From positions 1,615,501 to 1,679,500 of the forward strand of contig NZ_CP083239.1 in the NCBI RefSeq assembly GCF_022836935.1: a stretch of 64,000 bases of DNA, given 5' to 3'. Source of the DNA: Ancylobacter polymorphus (lineage in GTDB: Bacteria; Pseudomonadota; Alphaproteobacteria; Rhizobiales; Xanthobacteraceae). Under the pieces are notes generated by a model. It saw only the letters and a program-made list of their open reading frames with translations, had not been told where the DNA came from and ran no database searches. A program made the position numbers and the translations under genes. Of this stretch, positions 52,754 through 63,664 are shown in pieces. Position 1 is the first letter of the stretch, and every line of letters starts with the position of its first letter.

Positions 52754-54051
52754 GCCGCGATCAGCCGAACGCCGTCATGGCCGGCGATGCGGATATGGGT
52801 CAGCGTTCCGGGCGCCAGCGCCGAGGCCAGGCGCACCGGGGTGAAGCTCTTGGTGCGCGCGAGGCCGCCACGCTCGGCCAGCACTTCGCGCCGCGCCCCG
52901 ACCTCGGCGGCGAGGTGGCGCAGCAGCGCCTGCGCCCCCTTGTCCCGCAGGCGGCGGGCGCGCTCCTTCACGAGAGCGGGGTCGACCGCCGGCATGCGCG
53001 CCGCCGGGGTGCCGGGGCGCGGGGAGAAGGGGAAGACGTGCAGATGCGTCAGCCCGCAGGAATCCACCAGATCGAGCGAGGCGCGGAAGGCCGTTTCCGA
53101 TTCCGTGGGGAAGCCGGCGATGAGATCGGCGCCGAACACCATTTCCGGCCGGGCCCGGCGCAGGGCGCGGCAGAAGCCGATGGCCTGTTCGCGCGAATGC
53201 CGGCGCTTCATCCGCTTGAGGATGAGATCGTCGCCCGCCTGCAGCGAGAGGTGGAGATGCGGCATCAGCCGCTCTTCTTCCGCCAGTGCGCGCATCAGTT
53301 CGTCGTCGACCTCCACTGAATCGAGCGAGGAGAGCCGCAGCCGGGGCAGTTCCGGCACATGGCGCAGCAGGGTGCGCACCAGCGTGCCGAGCCGTGGCGC
53401 GCCGGGAAGGCCGGCGCCGTAGGAGGTGAGGTCGACCCCGGTGAGCACGATTTCGCGCGTGCCCTGTTCCACGAGCTCGCGCACCCGCGCGACGACCGCG
53501 CCCATGGGCACGGAGCGGGAATTGCCTCGCCCATAGGGGATGACGCAGAAGGTGCAGCGATGGTCGCAGCCATCCTGCACCTGCACGAAGGCGCGTGTGT
53601 GTCCCTCGATCGTGTCGGCCGGCCCGTCCAGCAGATGCGGCGCGGTCTCGCGCACCGCCATGATGTCGCCGACGACGATCTTCGCCTCGTGGTCGAGGCC
53701 GAAATCGAGCGCGGCGCGGGTCGCCTGCCACGCCTCCGGCGCGGTCTTCTCGGCATTGCCGAGCACGCGGTCGACTTCTCCCATCGCCGCGAAGCGGGCG
53801 GGCTCGGTCTGCGCGGCGCAGCCGGTGACGATGATGCGGCGGGTGGGGGCCTCGCGCTTGAGCCGGCGGATGGTCTGACGCGCCTGCTTCACCGCCGCGG
53901 CGGTGACGGCACAGGTATTGACGATGACCGCGTTCTCCAGCCCCGCCGCGCCGGCCATCGCCTTGGCGCTGGCGGAATCGAGCGCGTTCAGCCGGCAGCC
54001 GAAACTGACGACCTCAACGGCGGACGCAGGGGCCGGGGCGGCGAGCGGCAT
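52750..54051 (-). CDS. mtaB: tRNA t6A37 methylthiotransferase MtaB
   Basis: A 433-residue radical-SAM enzyme that adds a methylthio group to t6A37 in tRNA. The N-terminal domain has Cys19, Cys47 and Cys78 for one Fe-S cluster; the radical-SAM cluster is CDHRCTFC at Cys162, 166, 169; a TRAM-like tail follows. The combination matches MtaB rather than MiaB or RimO. The ATG at 54051 is two bases after the dapF stop. Frame sequence further upstream is not family-like. Confidence 0.92.
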   Translation of the reverse strand: MPLAAPAPASAVEVVSFGCRLNALDSASAKAMAGAAGLENAVIVNTCAVTAAAVKQARQTIRRLKREAPTRRIIVTGCAAQTEPARFAAMGEVDRVLGNAEKTAPEAWQATRAALDFGLDHEAKIVVGDIMAVRETAPHLLDGPADTIEGHTRAFVQVQDGCDHRCTFCVIPYGRGNSRSVPMGAVVARVRELVEQGTREIVLTGVDLTSYGAGLPGAPRLGTLVRTLLRHVPELPRLRLSSLDSVEVDDELMRALAEEERLMPHLHLSLQAGDDLILKRMKRRHSREQAIGFCRALRRARPEMVFGADLIAGFPTESETAFRASLDLVDSCGLTHLHVFPFSPRPGTPAARMPAVDPALVKERARRLRDKGAQALLRHLAAEVGARREVLAERGGLARTKSFTPVRLASALAPGTLTHIRIAGHDGVRLIAA

Positions 54052-54053
54052 CG

Positions 54054-54920
54054 TCACTCGGCTTCGCCGAGCATGACGGCGGTGAGCCGGCCGTCGAACT
54101 CGACTTCGGCGGGGCCGGTCATCAGCATGTGGTCGTCGCTCTCGCGCCAGTCGATGACCAGATCGCCGCCGGGCAGACTGATGGTGACGCGCCGGCCGGT
54201 GAGGCCGAGGCGCGCCGCGCACACGGCGGTGGCGCAGGCGGCGGTGCCGCAGGCACGGGTGAGGCCGACGCCACGCTCCCACACCTTCAGCACGATGTGG
54301 TCGGGCGAGACCACCTGCGCGGCGGAGATGTTTGCCCGCTCCGGGAAGATCGGATGGCGTTCCAGCTCCGGTCCCAGAAGGGCGAGATCGACCGCGTTGA
54401 TGTCCTCCACCCAGAAAATGGCGTGCGGGTTGCCGACATTGACCACCGCCGGCGCGCGCAGCACCGGCGCGTCCGCCGGCCCTGCCTGCAATTCGATGGC
54501 GCGGGTATCACTGACCGGGCCGGCGAGCGGGATGTCGTGCCAGCCGAAACGCGGCACACCCATGTCGACGGTGATGCCCTCGGGGGCGAGGGTGCACTCC
54601 AGCGGGCCGGCGACGCTCTCGAACAGCATATGCTGCGCGCCTGTGCGGCCGGATTCATAAAGCGCGATGCAACGTGTGCCGTTGCCGCAGGCACCGGATT
54701 CCGAACCGTCGGAATTGATGATGCGCACGAAAGCGCGCGTGCCCTCGGTTTGTGGCGGGTAGAGCGCCATGATCTGGTCGAAGGGCAGCACCTCCGGCCG
54801 GGCGAGGGCGCGCGCTTCTTCCGGCGGCACGGCGAGCGGGGCGTCGCGCAGATCGAGCACGACGATCTCGTTGCCGAGGCCGTTCATCTTGACGAAGGGT
54901 CGGTTTTCCAGCGCGGCCAT
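54054..54920 (-). CDS. dapF: Diaminopimelate epimerase
   Basis: A 288-residue cofactor-free epimerase converting LL- to meso-diaminopimelate for lysine and peptidoglycan. The two catalytic cysteines are visible: Cys78 in [11 protein letters not shown] and a second near residue 223 in [22 protein letters not shown] opens the protein as expected. It heads dapF-mtaB-ftsY-yciB. The 256 bases upstream (54921-55176) hold no convincing gene. Confidence 0.95.
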   Translation of the reverse strand: MAALENRPFVKMNGLGNEIVVLDLRDAPLAVPPEEARALARPEVLPFDQIMALYPPQTEGTRAFVRIINSDGSESGACGNGTRCIALYESGRTGAQHMLFESVAGPLECTLAPEGITVDMGVPRFGWHDIPLAGPVSDTRAIELQAGPADAPVLRAPAVVNVGNPHAIFWVEDINAVDLALLGPELERHPIFPERANISAAQVVSPDHIVLKVWERGVGLTRACGTAACATAVCAARLGLTGRRVTISLPGGDLVIDWRESDDHMLMTGPAEVEFDGRLTAVMLGEAE

Positions 54921-55176
54921 GAACCCGGTTTCGCGGCAGCGGCGGACGGGCCGCCGGTGGGTTGACGAGGATGCGGTCCTTATATGGCGAAGCGCCGAGG
55001 CTTGACCAGACTTATCGCCGGCCGGTCCGTCTGGGCACGAGTGTCGCGGCGCGGCGACAGGGGGCGGCGAAGCGGCGCGGTGGGCCGCGCGGACCGTCGC
55101 GGGCGCGCCTGCGTAATGCTAGGAGTCGCGTTCATGTCTTGTTTCCGGCGCCGCGCCCCTTTCCGGTGAATCGACC

Positions 55177-55899
55177 ATGATGGTGAACGTCTCCGCCCGC
55201 CCGCTGCCGCGCCGGCTTCTCCTCGTGCTGGCGCTGCTGGCCGTCCCGGCGCTGCCGGCTACGGTGCGGGCACAGGACGCCGCTCCGCCCGCGAACGCCG
55301 CGCCCGCCGATCCCGCGCCTGCCACCCCCGACGCGGCACCGCTCGACGATGACGACATGATCGCCCCGCCGATGATCGACCCGCGCGCGGTGGAGACGCA
55401 GAATGTCGCCCCCGCGCCGGACCCGCTGAAGCGGCCCGACGGGTTTGGCGAGGAATCAGTGATGAAGCCGGTGCCGGTGCTGATGAAGGCCGGCCACGCG
55501 AACTGGGACGACGCCTTCAAGACCATCGTCGCAACGCTGAAGGAGATCGACGCCGAGATGGCGCGGCTGAAGCTCAAGCCCAACGGCGCCTCCTTCATCA
55601 TCTATACCGCAACCGACGATCTCGGCTTCGATTTCGAGGCGGCGGTGCCGTTCGAGGGCGCCACGGCGGACAAGCCGCAGAACGGCATGATGTTCTCCGC
55701 TTCGCCCGCCGGGCGGGCGCTGCGCTTCACCCATCGCGGGCCCTATGATTCCATGGACCCGACCTATGAGCAGATCGCCAACCTGCTCGACGCCAAGGAT
55801 CTGGAAGCGCAGGACCTCTATGTCGAGGAATACCGCTCCGACCCACGCACCACGCCGGAGGACGACCTCGTCATCGATATCTGGGTGCCGCTGAAGTGA
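55177..55899 (+). CDS. Secreted GyrI-like domain protein
   Basis: A 240-residue protein with a signal peptide (about residues 1-32, ending VRAQ), an Ala/Pro-rich linker to about residue 85 and a GyrI/SOUL-type effector-binding domain from about 95 to the end (GFDFEAAVPF, ALRFTHRGPYDSM, YVEEYRSDP, IDIWVPLK). In the cytosol such domains bind drugs or small ligands; here export implies a periplasmic ligand-binding role. No operon partner is clear; rlmN follows after 99 bases. Confidence 0.82.
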   Translation: MMVNVSARPLPRRLLLVLALLAVPALPATVRAQDAAPPANAAPADPAPATPDAAPLDDDDMIAPPMIDPRAVETQNVAPAPDPLKRPDGFGEESVMKPVPVLMKAGHANWDDAFKTIVATLKEIDAEMARLKLKPNGASFIIYTATDDLGFDFEAAVPFEGATADKPQNGMMFSASPAGRALRFTHRGPYDSMDPTYEQIANLLDAKDLEAQDLYVEEYRSDPRTTPEDDLVIDIWVPLK

Positions 55900-55998
55900 T
55901 CATCGGCGCCCCGCCGCATGGGTGTCCGGCGTCCGGCCATTCGCCTCGCCCGCCGTGCTGTGCTATGAGGCGCGCAAACGGACATCTTCGATAGCGAC

Positions 55999-57246
55999 AT
56001 GAACCTCATCGATACCACAGCGGCCTCCGCCGCCGGGGCGCGTCTCCCCGTCGAGGGCGCATCCGCCGAGACGCCGCGTGCGGAGGCGAAGCGCTCCCTG
56101 GCCGGGCTCGACCGCGCCGGGCTGGCCGAGGCGCTGGCCGAGATCGGCCTGCCGGAGCGCGACCGCCGCATGCGCGTGGCCCAGCTCTGGCACTGGATCT
56201 ATCTGCGCGGGGCGCTGTCCTTCGACGAGATGACCAATGTCGGCAAGGGTCTGCGCGAAAAGCTCAGCGCCGCCTTCTCGCTGGACCGTCCCGAGGTCGT
56301 GGTCGAGCAGGTGTCGAATGACGGCACCCGCAAATGGTTGCTGCGCCTGCCGCCCGACATTGCCGGCGACAAGCCGCACGATGTCGAGATGGTCTATATC
56401 CCGGAGAGCGACCGCGGTACGCTGTGCGTCTCCTCCCAGGTCGGCTGCACGCTCAACTGCTCCTTCTGCCACACCGGCACGCAGCGCCTGGTGCGCAACC
56501 TCACGGCGGCCGAAATCGTGGCGCAGGTGATGGTGGCGCGGGACCGGCTCGGCGACTATCCCGGCCGCGAGCGGGCGACGGGTCCCGGCCTTCCCACCGA
56601 AGGCGACCGGCTGGTGACCAATATCGTGTTCATGGGCATGGGCGAGCCGCTCTACGCCTATGATTCCGTCGCCAAGGCGATCGAGGTGCTGGCCGATGGC
56701 GAAGGTCTCGGCATCGGCAAGAGGCGCATCACCGTGTCGACCTCGGGCGTGGTGCCGGAGATCGAGAAGCTTGGCCGCGAGGTCGGGCCGATGCTCGCCA
56801 TCTCGCTGCACGCGGTGCGCGACGAGCTGCGCGACGTGCTGGTGCCGATCAACAAGAAATACCCGCTGAAGGATCTGCTGGAGGCGTGCCGCACCTATCC
56901 GGCCGCGTCCAACGCCAAGCGCATCACCTTCGAATATGTGATGCTCAAGGGTGTGAACGACAGCCCGGCCGACGCCAAGGCGCTGGTGCGGCTGCTCGCC
57001 GGCATTCCCGCCAAGATCAATTTGATCCCGTTCAACCCCTGGCCGGGCACGAAATATGAGTGCTCGGACTGGGAAACCATCGAGCAGTTCTCCGACATCG
57101 TGTTTCGCGCCGGCTATTCCAGCCCGGTGCGTACGCCGCGCGGGCGCGACATCCTCGCCGCTTGCGGCCAGCTGAAAAGCGAGACGGAGAAGCTCTCCGC
57201 CCGCGAGCGCCTCGCCCTGCGGGCGATGGCGGCGGCGGCGGAATAG
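55999..57246 (+). CDS. rlmN: 23S rRNA A2503 / tRNA A37 C2-methyltransferase RlmN
   Basis: A 415-residue radical-SAM methylase. The cluster motif GCTLNCSFC has Cys150, Cys154 and Cys157; [12 protein letters not shown] and the [12 protein letters not shown] block follow, and ERITFEY-like and FNPWPG blocks precede the tail. Length is slightly above the E. coli protein because of an N-terminal Ala-rich extension of about 30 residues. A small membrane protein gene follows nine bases later. Confidence 0.95.
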   Translation: MNLIDTTAASAAGARLPVEGASAETPRAEAKRSLAGLDRAGLAEALAEIGLPERDRRMRVAQLWHWIYLRGALSFDEMTNVGKGLREKLSAAFSLDRPEVVVEQVSNDGTRKWLLRLPPDIAGDKPHDVEMVYIPESDRGTLCVSSQVGCTLNCSFCHTGTQRLVRNLTAAEIVAQVMVARDRLGDYPGRERATGPGLPTEGDRLVTNIVFMGMGEPLYAYDSVAKAIEVLADGEGLGIGKRRITVSTSGVVPEIEKLGREVGPMLAISLHAVRDELRDVLVPINKKYPLKDLLEACRTYPAASNAKRITFEYVMLKGVNDSPADAKALVRLLAGIPAKINLIPFNPWPGTKYECSDWETIEQFSDIVFRAGYSSPVRTPRGRDILAACGQLKSETEKLSARERLALRAMAAAAE

Positions 57247-57255
57247 GGGCGCATA

Positions 57256-57759
57256 ATGGACAATCTGCTGCGGCTGCTGCTGCGTCTCCTCATCGTGCCG
57301 CTCGGCGGCGTGGCGGGAATGATCGCCGCGCTGGCCATCATCCTGGTCGGCTACTGGCAGCTGGGCGACCTGATCTCCGGCGCGGCCGAGATTGAGGCGG
57401 TGGCGCTGGCGGATGCGCTGACCACCGCCGCCTTTGCGATGATGGCCATCGTCGTGATGATGGGCGGTCTCGCGCTGATCGGCGTTCTCTTCGCCGAGGC
57501 GTTCGCGGTGCGCTCCTGGGTTTTCCATGTCGCCAATGGCGCGATCTCCGCCCTGATCGCGGCACAGATTTTCCCGCCCTATCCGGATGCGCCCGTGCCG
57601 TTCAACGGCATGCTCTACATTCTCGGCGCCGGCCTCGCTGGCGGGCTGGTCTATTGGGCTGTGGCGGGATGGAGCGCCGGTTTCTGGAAGCCGCTGGGCC
57701 CCACGCGGCCCGCCGCGCCGCTGCCGCCGGCCCAGCCCGCTCCCCCCACGGCGCCCTGA
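57256..57759 (+). CDS. Small hypothetical membrane protein
   Basis: A 167-residue protein with four hydrophobic segments (about residues 13-36, 54-80, 90-108 and 116-137) and a Pro/Ala-rich cytoplasmic or periplasmic tail. I recognise no named family; it is likely a Rhizobiales-specific protein. It sits nine bases after rlmN and so is probably co-transcribed with it, while argG downstream has its own promoter. Confidence 0.75.
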   Translation: MDNLLRLLLRLLIVPLGGVAGMIAALAIILVGYWQLGDLISGAAEIEAVALADALTTAAFAMMAIVVMMGGLALIGVLFAEAFAVRSWVFHVANGAISALIAAQIFPPYPDAPVPFNGMLYILGAGLAGGLVYWAVAGWSAGFWKPLGPTRPAAPLPPAQPAPPTAP

Positions 57760-57774
57760 GCGCTGTTGCAACGC

Positions 57775-57802
57775 TTGCACCGGCGCGCGCCATGCCTATA
57801 GT
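57775..57802 (+). promoter_or_regulatory. Predicted argG promoter
   Basis: TTGCAC (57775-57780), 16 bases, TATAGT (57797-57802). The spacing and -10 are near-consensus for a housekeeping promoter in this group; the start codon of argG is 45 bases downstream. Confidence 0.6.
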
Positions 57803-57846
57803 CCGCGCGCCCTTCCGGGCTCGGCTCCTTTCCTGCGGAACGTGAT

Positions 57847-59076
<1,230 letters not shown>

Positions 59077-59145
59077 GACAACAGACGGGCGGGAGGGTTT
59101 GCGCGCGCTTGACCCGCAAGCTCTGCCCGCCCCCTGAGCAACCTT

Positions 59146-59228
59146 CCTCATCCCCGGGCTTGACCCGGGGATCCAGACCTTGAAGTGCGCACTGACCCTG
59201 GGTGCCCGGGTCAAGCCCGGGCATGAGG
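59146..59228. repeat. Palindromic element between argG and the SDR gene
   Basis: The arms 59146-59169 and 59205-59228 are near-perfect reverse complements of 24 bases, built on CCCGGGCTTGACCCGGG and CCCGGGTCAAGCCCGGG cores. The element lies exactly between two convergent genes. Confidence 0.85.
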
Positions 59229-59245
59229 GGGTGTGAGAGGCGTCC

Positions 59246-59998
59246 TCAGATCGCCTGTCCGCCCGACACCTCGATGCGCTGGGCCGTGACCCAGCGATTG
59301 TCGGGCGACAGGAGGCTGGCCACCATCGGGCCGATATCGTCCGGCACGCCGACGCGGCCGAGTGCGGTGATGTTCGCAAGCTGCTTGTTGATCTCGGCAT
59401 TGTCGCGCACCGCGCCGCCGCCGAAATCGGTCTCGATCGCGCCCGGCGCCACCGTATTGACGGCGATGCCGCGCGCCCCGAGTTCCTTGGCCATATAGCG
59501 GGTGAGCACTTCCACCGCGCCCTTCATCGCCGCGTAGGCGGCGTAGCCGGGATAGGCGAAGCGGGTGAGGCCGGAAGAGAAATTGACGATGCGCCCGCCA
59601 TCCGCGATCAGCGGCAGCAGCGTCTGGGTGAGGAAGAACACGCCCTTCACATGCACGTCCACCAACCGGTCGAACTGCGCCTCGGTGGTGTCGGCGATGG
59701 ACGCATAATCGCCATGGCCGGCATTGTTGACGAGGTGGTCGAAGCTCTCGCGGCTCCAGACTTCGGAAAGCACGGCGCGCAGGCGCTCGGCGAAGGCGGG
59801 GAAATCGGCGACCTTGCCGGTGTCGAGCTGAAGCGCGACCGCCTTGCGGCCCAGCGCCTCGATCTCGGCCACCACCGCCTGCGCGTCCTCGGCGCGGCTG
59901 TGATAGGTCAAGACAACATCGCCACCGCGACGGGCGACGCTGAGAGCGGTGTTGCGGCCAAGCCCGCGGCTGCCGCCGGTGATGAGGGTGATGGTCAA
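59246..59998 (-). CDS. SDR family oxidoreductase
   Basis: A 250-residue classical short-chain dehydrogenase: TGGSRGLG near residues 7-14, NNAGHGDY, catalytic Ser in NFSSGLTRF and Tyr-x3-Lys in YAAMK, then the usual PGAIETDF loop. The start is taken as a TTG at 59998 because AGGAG lies eight bases before it and the protein then begins directly at the first beta strand; longer frames add an unlike extension. It is divergent from an AraC regulator that probably controls it. Confidence 0.88.
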   Translation of the reverse strand: MTITLITGGSRGLGRNTALSVARRGGDVVLTYHSRAEDAQAVVAEIEALGRKAVALQLDTGKVADFPAFAERLRAVLSEVWSRESFDHLVNNAGHGDYASIADTTEAQFDRLVDVHVKGVFFLTQTLLPLIADGGRIVNFSSGLTRFAYPGYAAYAAMKGAVEVLTRYMAKELGARGIAVNTVAPGAIETDFGGGAVRDNAEINKQLANITALGRVGVPDDIGPMVASLLSPDNRWVTAQRIEVSGGQAI

Positions 59999-60129
59999 GG
60001 GTCCGTCTCCTGTTGGGGTGAGACAGATATGACGCACGGCGCCCGGCGGTGGTTGCCGGATCGGCGCGGGTTCTTGCCTATTTCTCCGAAGGTGCTTCCC
60101 TTCCTTCGTCAGGGGGGTAGGATGGGCGC

Positions 60130-61017
60130 ATGACAACGCTGCTCGACATCATGGACCGGCACGGCCGGCTTCACGCTGACGCCAACGGCATCGCCACGAC
60201 GCCGATCCCCGGCGTCATGTTTTTCCGCGTCACCGCCCCGTCGGGCGTTAGCCACGCCATCGCCCGGCCGCTGGTCTGTCTGGTGGTGCAGGGCGCCAAG
60301 CAGGTAACGATGGGCGGCCGCGATTTTCCCCTTGGTGCGGGGGATTCGCTGCTGATCACCGCCGACGTGCCGATCGTCAGCCAGATCACCAAGGCGAGTG
60401 CTGCCGCGCCCTATGTGTCGCTGGTGCTGGAACTGGACCTTGCCATCGTCGCCGAGCTGGCGCGGGAAATGGGGCCGGCGCTGGCTGGTGTGACCGACCC
60501 CGTGCGGGTCGACCCGACCGATGGCGAGGTGGCGGGCGCGGCGCTGCGGCTGCTGCAGTTGCTCGATCGTCCTGCCGCGCTGCCGGTGCTGCAGGCTTCG
60601 CTGATCCGCGAGATGCATTACTGGCTGCTGGCCGGCCGGCACGGCGCCGCCATTCGCCGGCTCGGCTGGCCGGATAGCCACGCCCAACGCATCGGCCGCG
60701 CGGTGGCGCTGCTGCGCGCGGAGTTCGCCAAGCCCTTGCCGGTGAACCGACTCGCGGAGGTGGCGGGAATGAGCGTCTCCACCTTCCATCAGCATTTCCG
60801 CGCGGTCACCTCGCTATCGCCGCTGCAGTTCCAGAAGCAGCTTCGGCTGATCGAGGCGCGGCGGCTGATGGCGGCGGAAGGGGCGTCCGCCAGCATGGCT
60901 GCCTTTGCGGTTGGCTATGAAAGCGTGCCGCAATTCACCCGCGAATATGGACGCCTTTTCGGCGCGCCGCCGGTGCGGGACGTGAAGGCGGCGCGGGAGC
61001 AGATGCGCGCCGCCTGA
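60130..61017 (+). CDS. AraC family transcriptional regulator
   Basis: A 295-residue regulator with an N-terminal cupin-like AraC_N domain (residues about 20-160) and a C-terminal pair of helix-turn-helix motifs (NRLAEVAGMSVSTFHQHFR near residues 211-229, and the second with YESVPQFTREYGRLFG). The N-terminal domain is the type seen in regulators beside short-chain or alcohol dehydrogenases. It lies divergent from such a gene (59246-59998) with 131 bases between, and likely activates it. Confidence 0.9.
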   Translation: MTTLLDIMDRHGRLHADANGIATTPIPGVMFFRVTAPSGVSHAIARPLVCLVVQGAKQVTMGGRDFPLGAGDSLLITADVPIVSQITKASAAAPYVSLVLELDLAIVAELAREMGPALAGVTDPVRVDPTDGEVAGAALRLLQLLDRPAALPVLQASLIREMHYWLLAGRHGAAIRRLGWPDSHAQRIGRAVALLRAEFAKPLPVNRLAEVAGMSVSTFHQHFRAVTSLSPLQFQKQLRLIEARRLMAAEGASASMAAFAVGYESVPQFTREYGRLFGAPPVRDVKAAREQMRAA

Positions 61018-61035
61018 AGTTCGAGAGGCGGGATC

Positions 61036-61533
61036 TCAGTCCAGCGGCACCTTGCGGTTCTCGCCGAGATCGGTGGTCGAGCCGGAAAGACGCGCCGCCA
61101 TCATCTTGAACAGCACGCCGACGGAATTGGACGGGCCGTCCCAATATTCCGCCTGGTCGGGAATGAAGCGCAGGACGCAGATGTTCGGATCGGTCTTGCC
61201 CTGCGGCCAGAACGCCTTGTTCATGTCGCTCCACAAGTCGTCGATCTTGGCGCGGTCGCTGGAGACTTCGGCCTGGCCGGACACCGAAAGGTAGTTGTTG
61301 TCGCCCGGCTTGGCGAAGGTGAGCGCGGCCTGCGGGTCCCGCTCCAGTTCGTCATCCTTGTGGCCGCGGCGGTCCGAAAGGAACCAGACGCAGCCTTCCT
61401 CGCGGGAGGGATGGGCATCCATCGGCCGGGCGCGCAACGTTTCGCCCTCGCGGGTGACGAGCATGCAGATGCGCATATCCTCCATCATCTCCCAAACGCG
61501 GTCGATGGCTTCGGCGGTGGTCTTGTCGTCCAT
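61036..61533 (-). CDS. Pyridoxamine 5'-phosphate oxidase family, general-stress-type protein
   Basis: A 165-residue FMN-binding split-barrel protein of the GSP26/pyridoxamine-oxidase-like family. Blocks are RICMLVTREGETLRARPM near residues 21-38, VWFLSDRRGHKDDELERDP, and NNYLSVSGQAEV, plus a WPQGKTDPNICVLRF segment. Such proteins bind FMN or F420 and are often stress-induced. AGGAGG precedes the ATG at 61533. A stress-type promoter with one mismatch lies upstream (61561-61585). Confidence 0.85.
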   Translation of the reverse strand: MDDKTTAEAIDRVWEMMEDMRICMLVTREGETLRARPMDAHPSREEGCVWFLSDRRGHKDDELERDPQAALTFAKPGDNNYLSVSGQAEVSSDRAKIDDLWSDMNKAFWPQGKTDPNICVLRFIPDQAEYWDGPSNSVGVLFKMMAARLSGSTTDLGENRKVPLD

Positions 61534-61560
61534 GAAAAGCCTCCTCGGGTTCGAGGGGAG

Positions 61561-61585
61561 AACCCGGAGCCGCAGCGCTGGTTCC
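61561..61585 (-). promoter_or_regulatory. Possible EcfG promoter of the PPOX-family gene
   Basis: On the minus strand GGAAC (61581-61585), 16 bases, GGTT (61561-61564). The EcfG consensus is GGAAC-N16/17-CGTT, so one base differs. The distance to the start codon is about 28 bases. Confidence 0.35.
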
Positions 61586-61682
61586 TCGCGTCGTGCGGCG
61601 ATCCGCCTGCGGCATCCGTGCTGTTCCGCTGTCATGTGGCAGCGCTCTCGCTATGCTAGCGAGCCCACGCAAGGAGACGCTC

Positions 61683-62810
61683 ATGGCCTGGTCGCTTACC
61701 GTCGGATATGTCTATGGCACCGCGGTCCGCATTCATGTGACCTTCCTGCTGTTCCTGGCCTGGATCTGGGTCGCCTATTACCAGAGGGGCGGGGCGGGCG
61801 CGGCCTGGGACGGCGTCGCCTTCGTGGCGCTGCTCTTCCTCTGCGTGCTGTTGCACGAGTTCGGCCATATCTTCGCGGCGCGGCGCTACGGGGTGAAGAC
61901 GCCGGAGGTCACGCTCTGGCCGTTCGGCGGCATCGCCCGGCTGGAGCGCATCCCGGAAAAGCCGTCGGAAGAGCTGGTGGTGGCGCTGGCCGGGCCGGCG
62001 GTGAATGTGGTCATCGCCGCTGTGCTGTTGCTCTTCCTCGGCGGCAATGTCGGGGTGGAGCATATCGAGAGCATCGAAAACCCGCAGGTGAGCCTGCTCG
62101 CCAAGCTCGCAGCCGCCAACATCTTTCTCGTGGTGTTCAATCTCATTCCCGCCTTTCCCATGGATGGCGGGCGGGTGCTGCGCGCGCTGCTGGCGATGAA
62201 GATGAGCCATGCGCAGGCGACGCAGACGGCGGCCTCCATCGGGCAGGGCCTTGCCATCGGCCTCGGCGTGCTCGGCATTTTCGGCAACCCGATGCTGATC
62301 ATCATCGCCGTCTTCGTCTTCCTTGCCGCGTCCGGCGAGGCCGGGCAGGTGCAGATGAAGCAGGTGGCGCAGGGGCTGCTGGTGGAAGATGCGATGATCA
62401 CCCAGTTCGAGACGCTGGGCCCGACGGCGAGCGTCGGCGATGCGGCGGAAGCGTTGATCCGCACCACCCAGAAGGAGTTTCCCATTGTCGACGGCGCAGT
62501 GCATCTGCGCGGCGTGCTCACCCGCGACGCCATGATTCGCGCGCTGCAGGCGCAGGGGCCCGGCGCTTCGGTGCTGGAAGCGATGGCGGAGGTGCCGACG
62601 GTCGGCACCCGCACCCCGCTGGACCGTGCGCTGGCGCTCATCACCCAGCGCGGCGCTCCGGTCGTCGGCGTGGTGGATGCCGGCGGCAGGCTGGTCGGCC
62701 TGCTCTCGCCGGAGAATGTCGGTGAGATGATGATGCTGCGCGCCGCCCAGCCGGACGCCCGCTTCGGTCCGTGGGCAAAGCGCAGCCCGCCCGCGCGGCC
62801 GGTTGCCTGA
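61683..62810 (+). CDS. Site-2 protease family (M50) protein with CBS domains
   Basis: A 375-residue intramembrane zinc metalloprotease. The zinc motif HEFGH is at residues 58-62, the third ligand lies in FNLIPAFPMDGGR near 152-164, and a tandem CBS pair (from about residue 225) forms the C-terminus, which usually senses nucleotides. Six hydrophobic segments are visible. AAGGAGA before the ATG at 61683 fixes the start. Substrates of this subgroup are generally unknown; anti-sigma factors or membrane proteins are candidates. Confidence 0.92.
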   Translation: MAWSLTVGYVYGTAVRIHVTFLLFLAWIWVAYYQRGGAGAAWDGVAFVALLFLCVLLHEFGHIFAARRYGVKTPEVTLWPFGGIARLERIPEKPSEELVVALAGPAVNVVIAAVLLLFLGGNVGVEHIESIENPQVSLLAKLAAANIFLVVFNLIPAFPMDGGRVLRALLAMKMSHAQATQTAASIGQGLAIGLGVLGIFGNPMLIIIAVFVFLAASGEAGQVQMKQVAQGLLVEDAMITQFETLGPTASVGDAAEALIRTTQKEFPIVDGAVHLRGVLTRDAMIRALQAQGPGASVLEAMAEVPTVGTRTPLDRALALITQRGAPVVGVVDAGGRLVGLLSPENVGEMMMLRAAQPDARFGPWAKRSPPARPVA

Positions 62811-62825
62811 CGGCAGCCGGTCCGC

Positions 62826-63537
<712 letters not shown>

Positions 63538-63579
63538 TCGCTTTTTCGCCCGCGAGAGTGTGCCGCCCCGCTTCCGTCG

Positions 63580-63607
63580 TTGATCTTGCGGGCTTTGTGA
63601 GTATAGT
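63580..63607 (+). promoter_or_regulatory. Predicted typA promoter
   Basis: TTGATC (63580-63585), 16 bases, TATAGT (63602-63607), the same spacing and -10 as the argG promoter. Transcription would begin near 63614. Confidence 0.6.
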
Positions 63608-63623
63608 GCGCCGCAAAATTCAC

Positions 63624-63653
63624 GCGGGTCCGAAGACTTCGGGCCCGCTTTTT
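63624..63653 (+). terminator. Terminator-like hairpin in the typA leader (possible attenuator)
   Basis: GCGGGTCCGA (63624-63633) pairs with TCGGGCCCGC (63639-63648) in a ten-pair stem with one G-T pair, followed by five T residues. It lies downstream of the predicted promoter and ends 11 bases before the typA ATG. Confidence 0.7.
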
Positions 63654-63664
63654 GGTGTTTTCAT

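Noticed and set aside
54984..55169. A 61-residue Arg-rich frame between dapF and the GyrI-like gene
   Set aside because: Arg/Gly-rich composition is what random frames give here; there is no ribosome site or family match.
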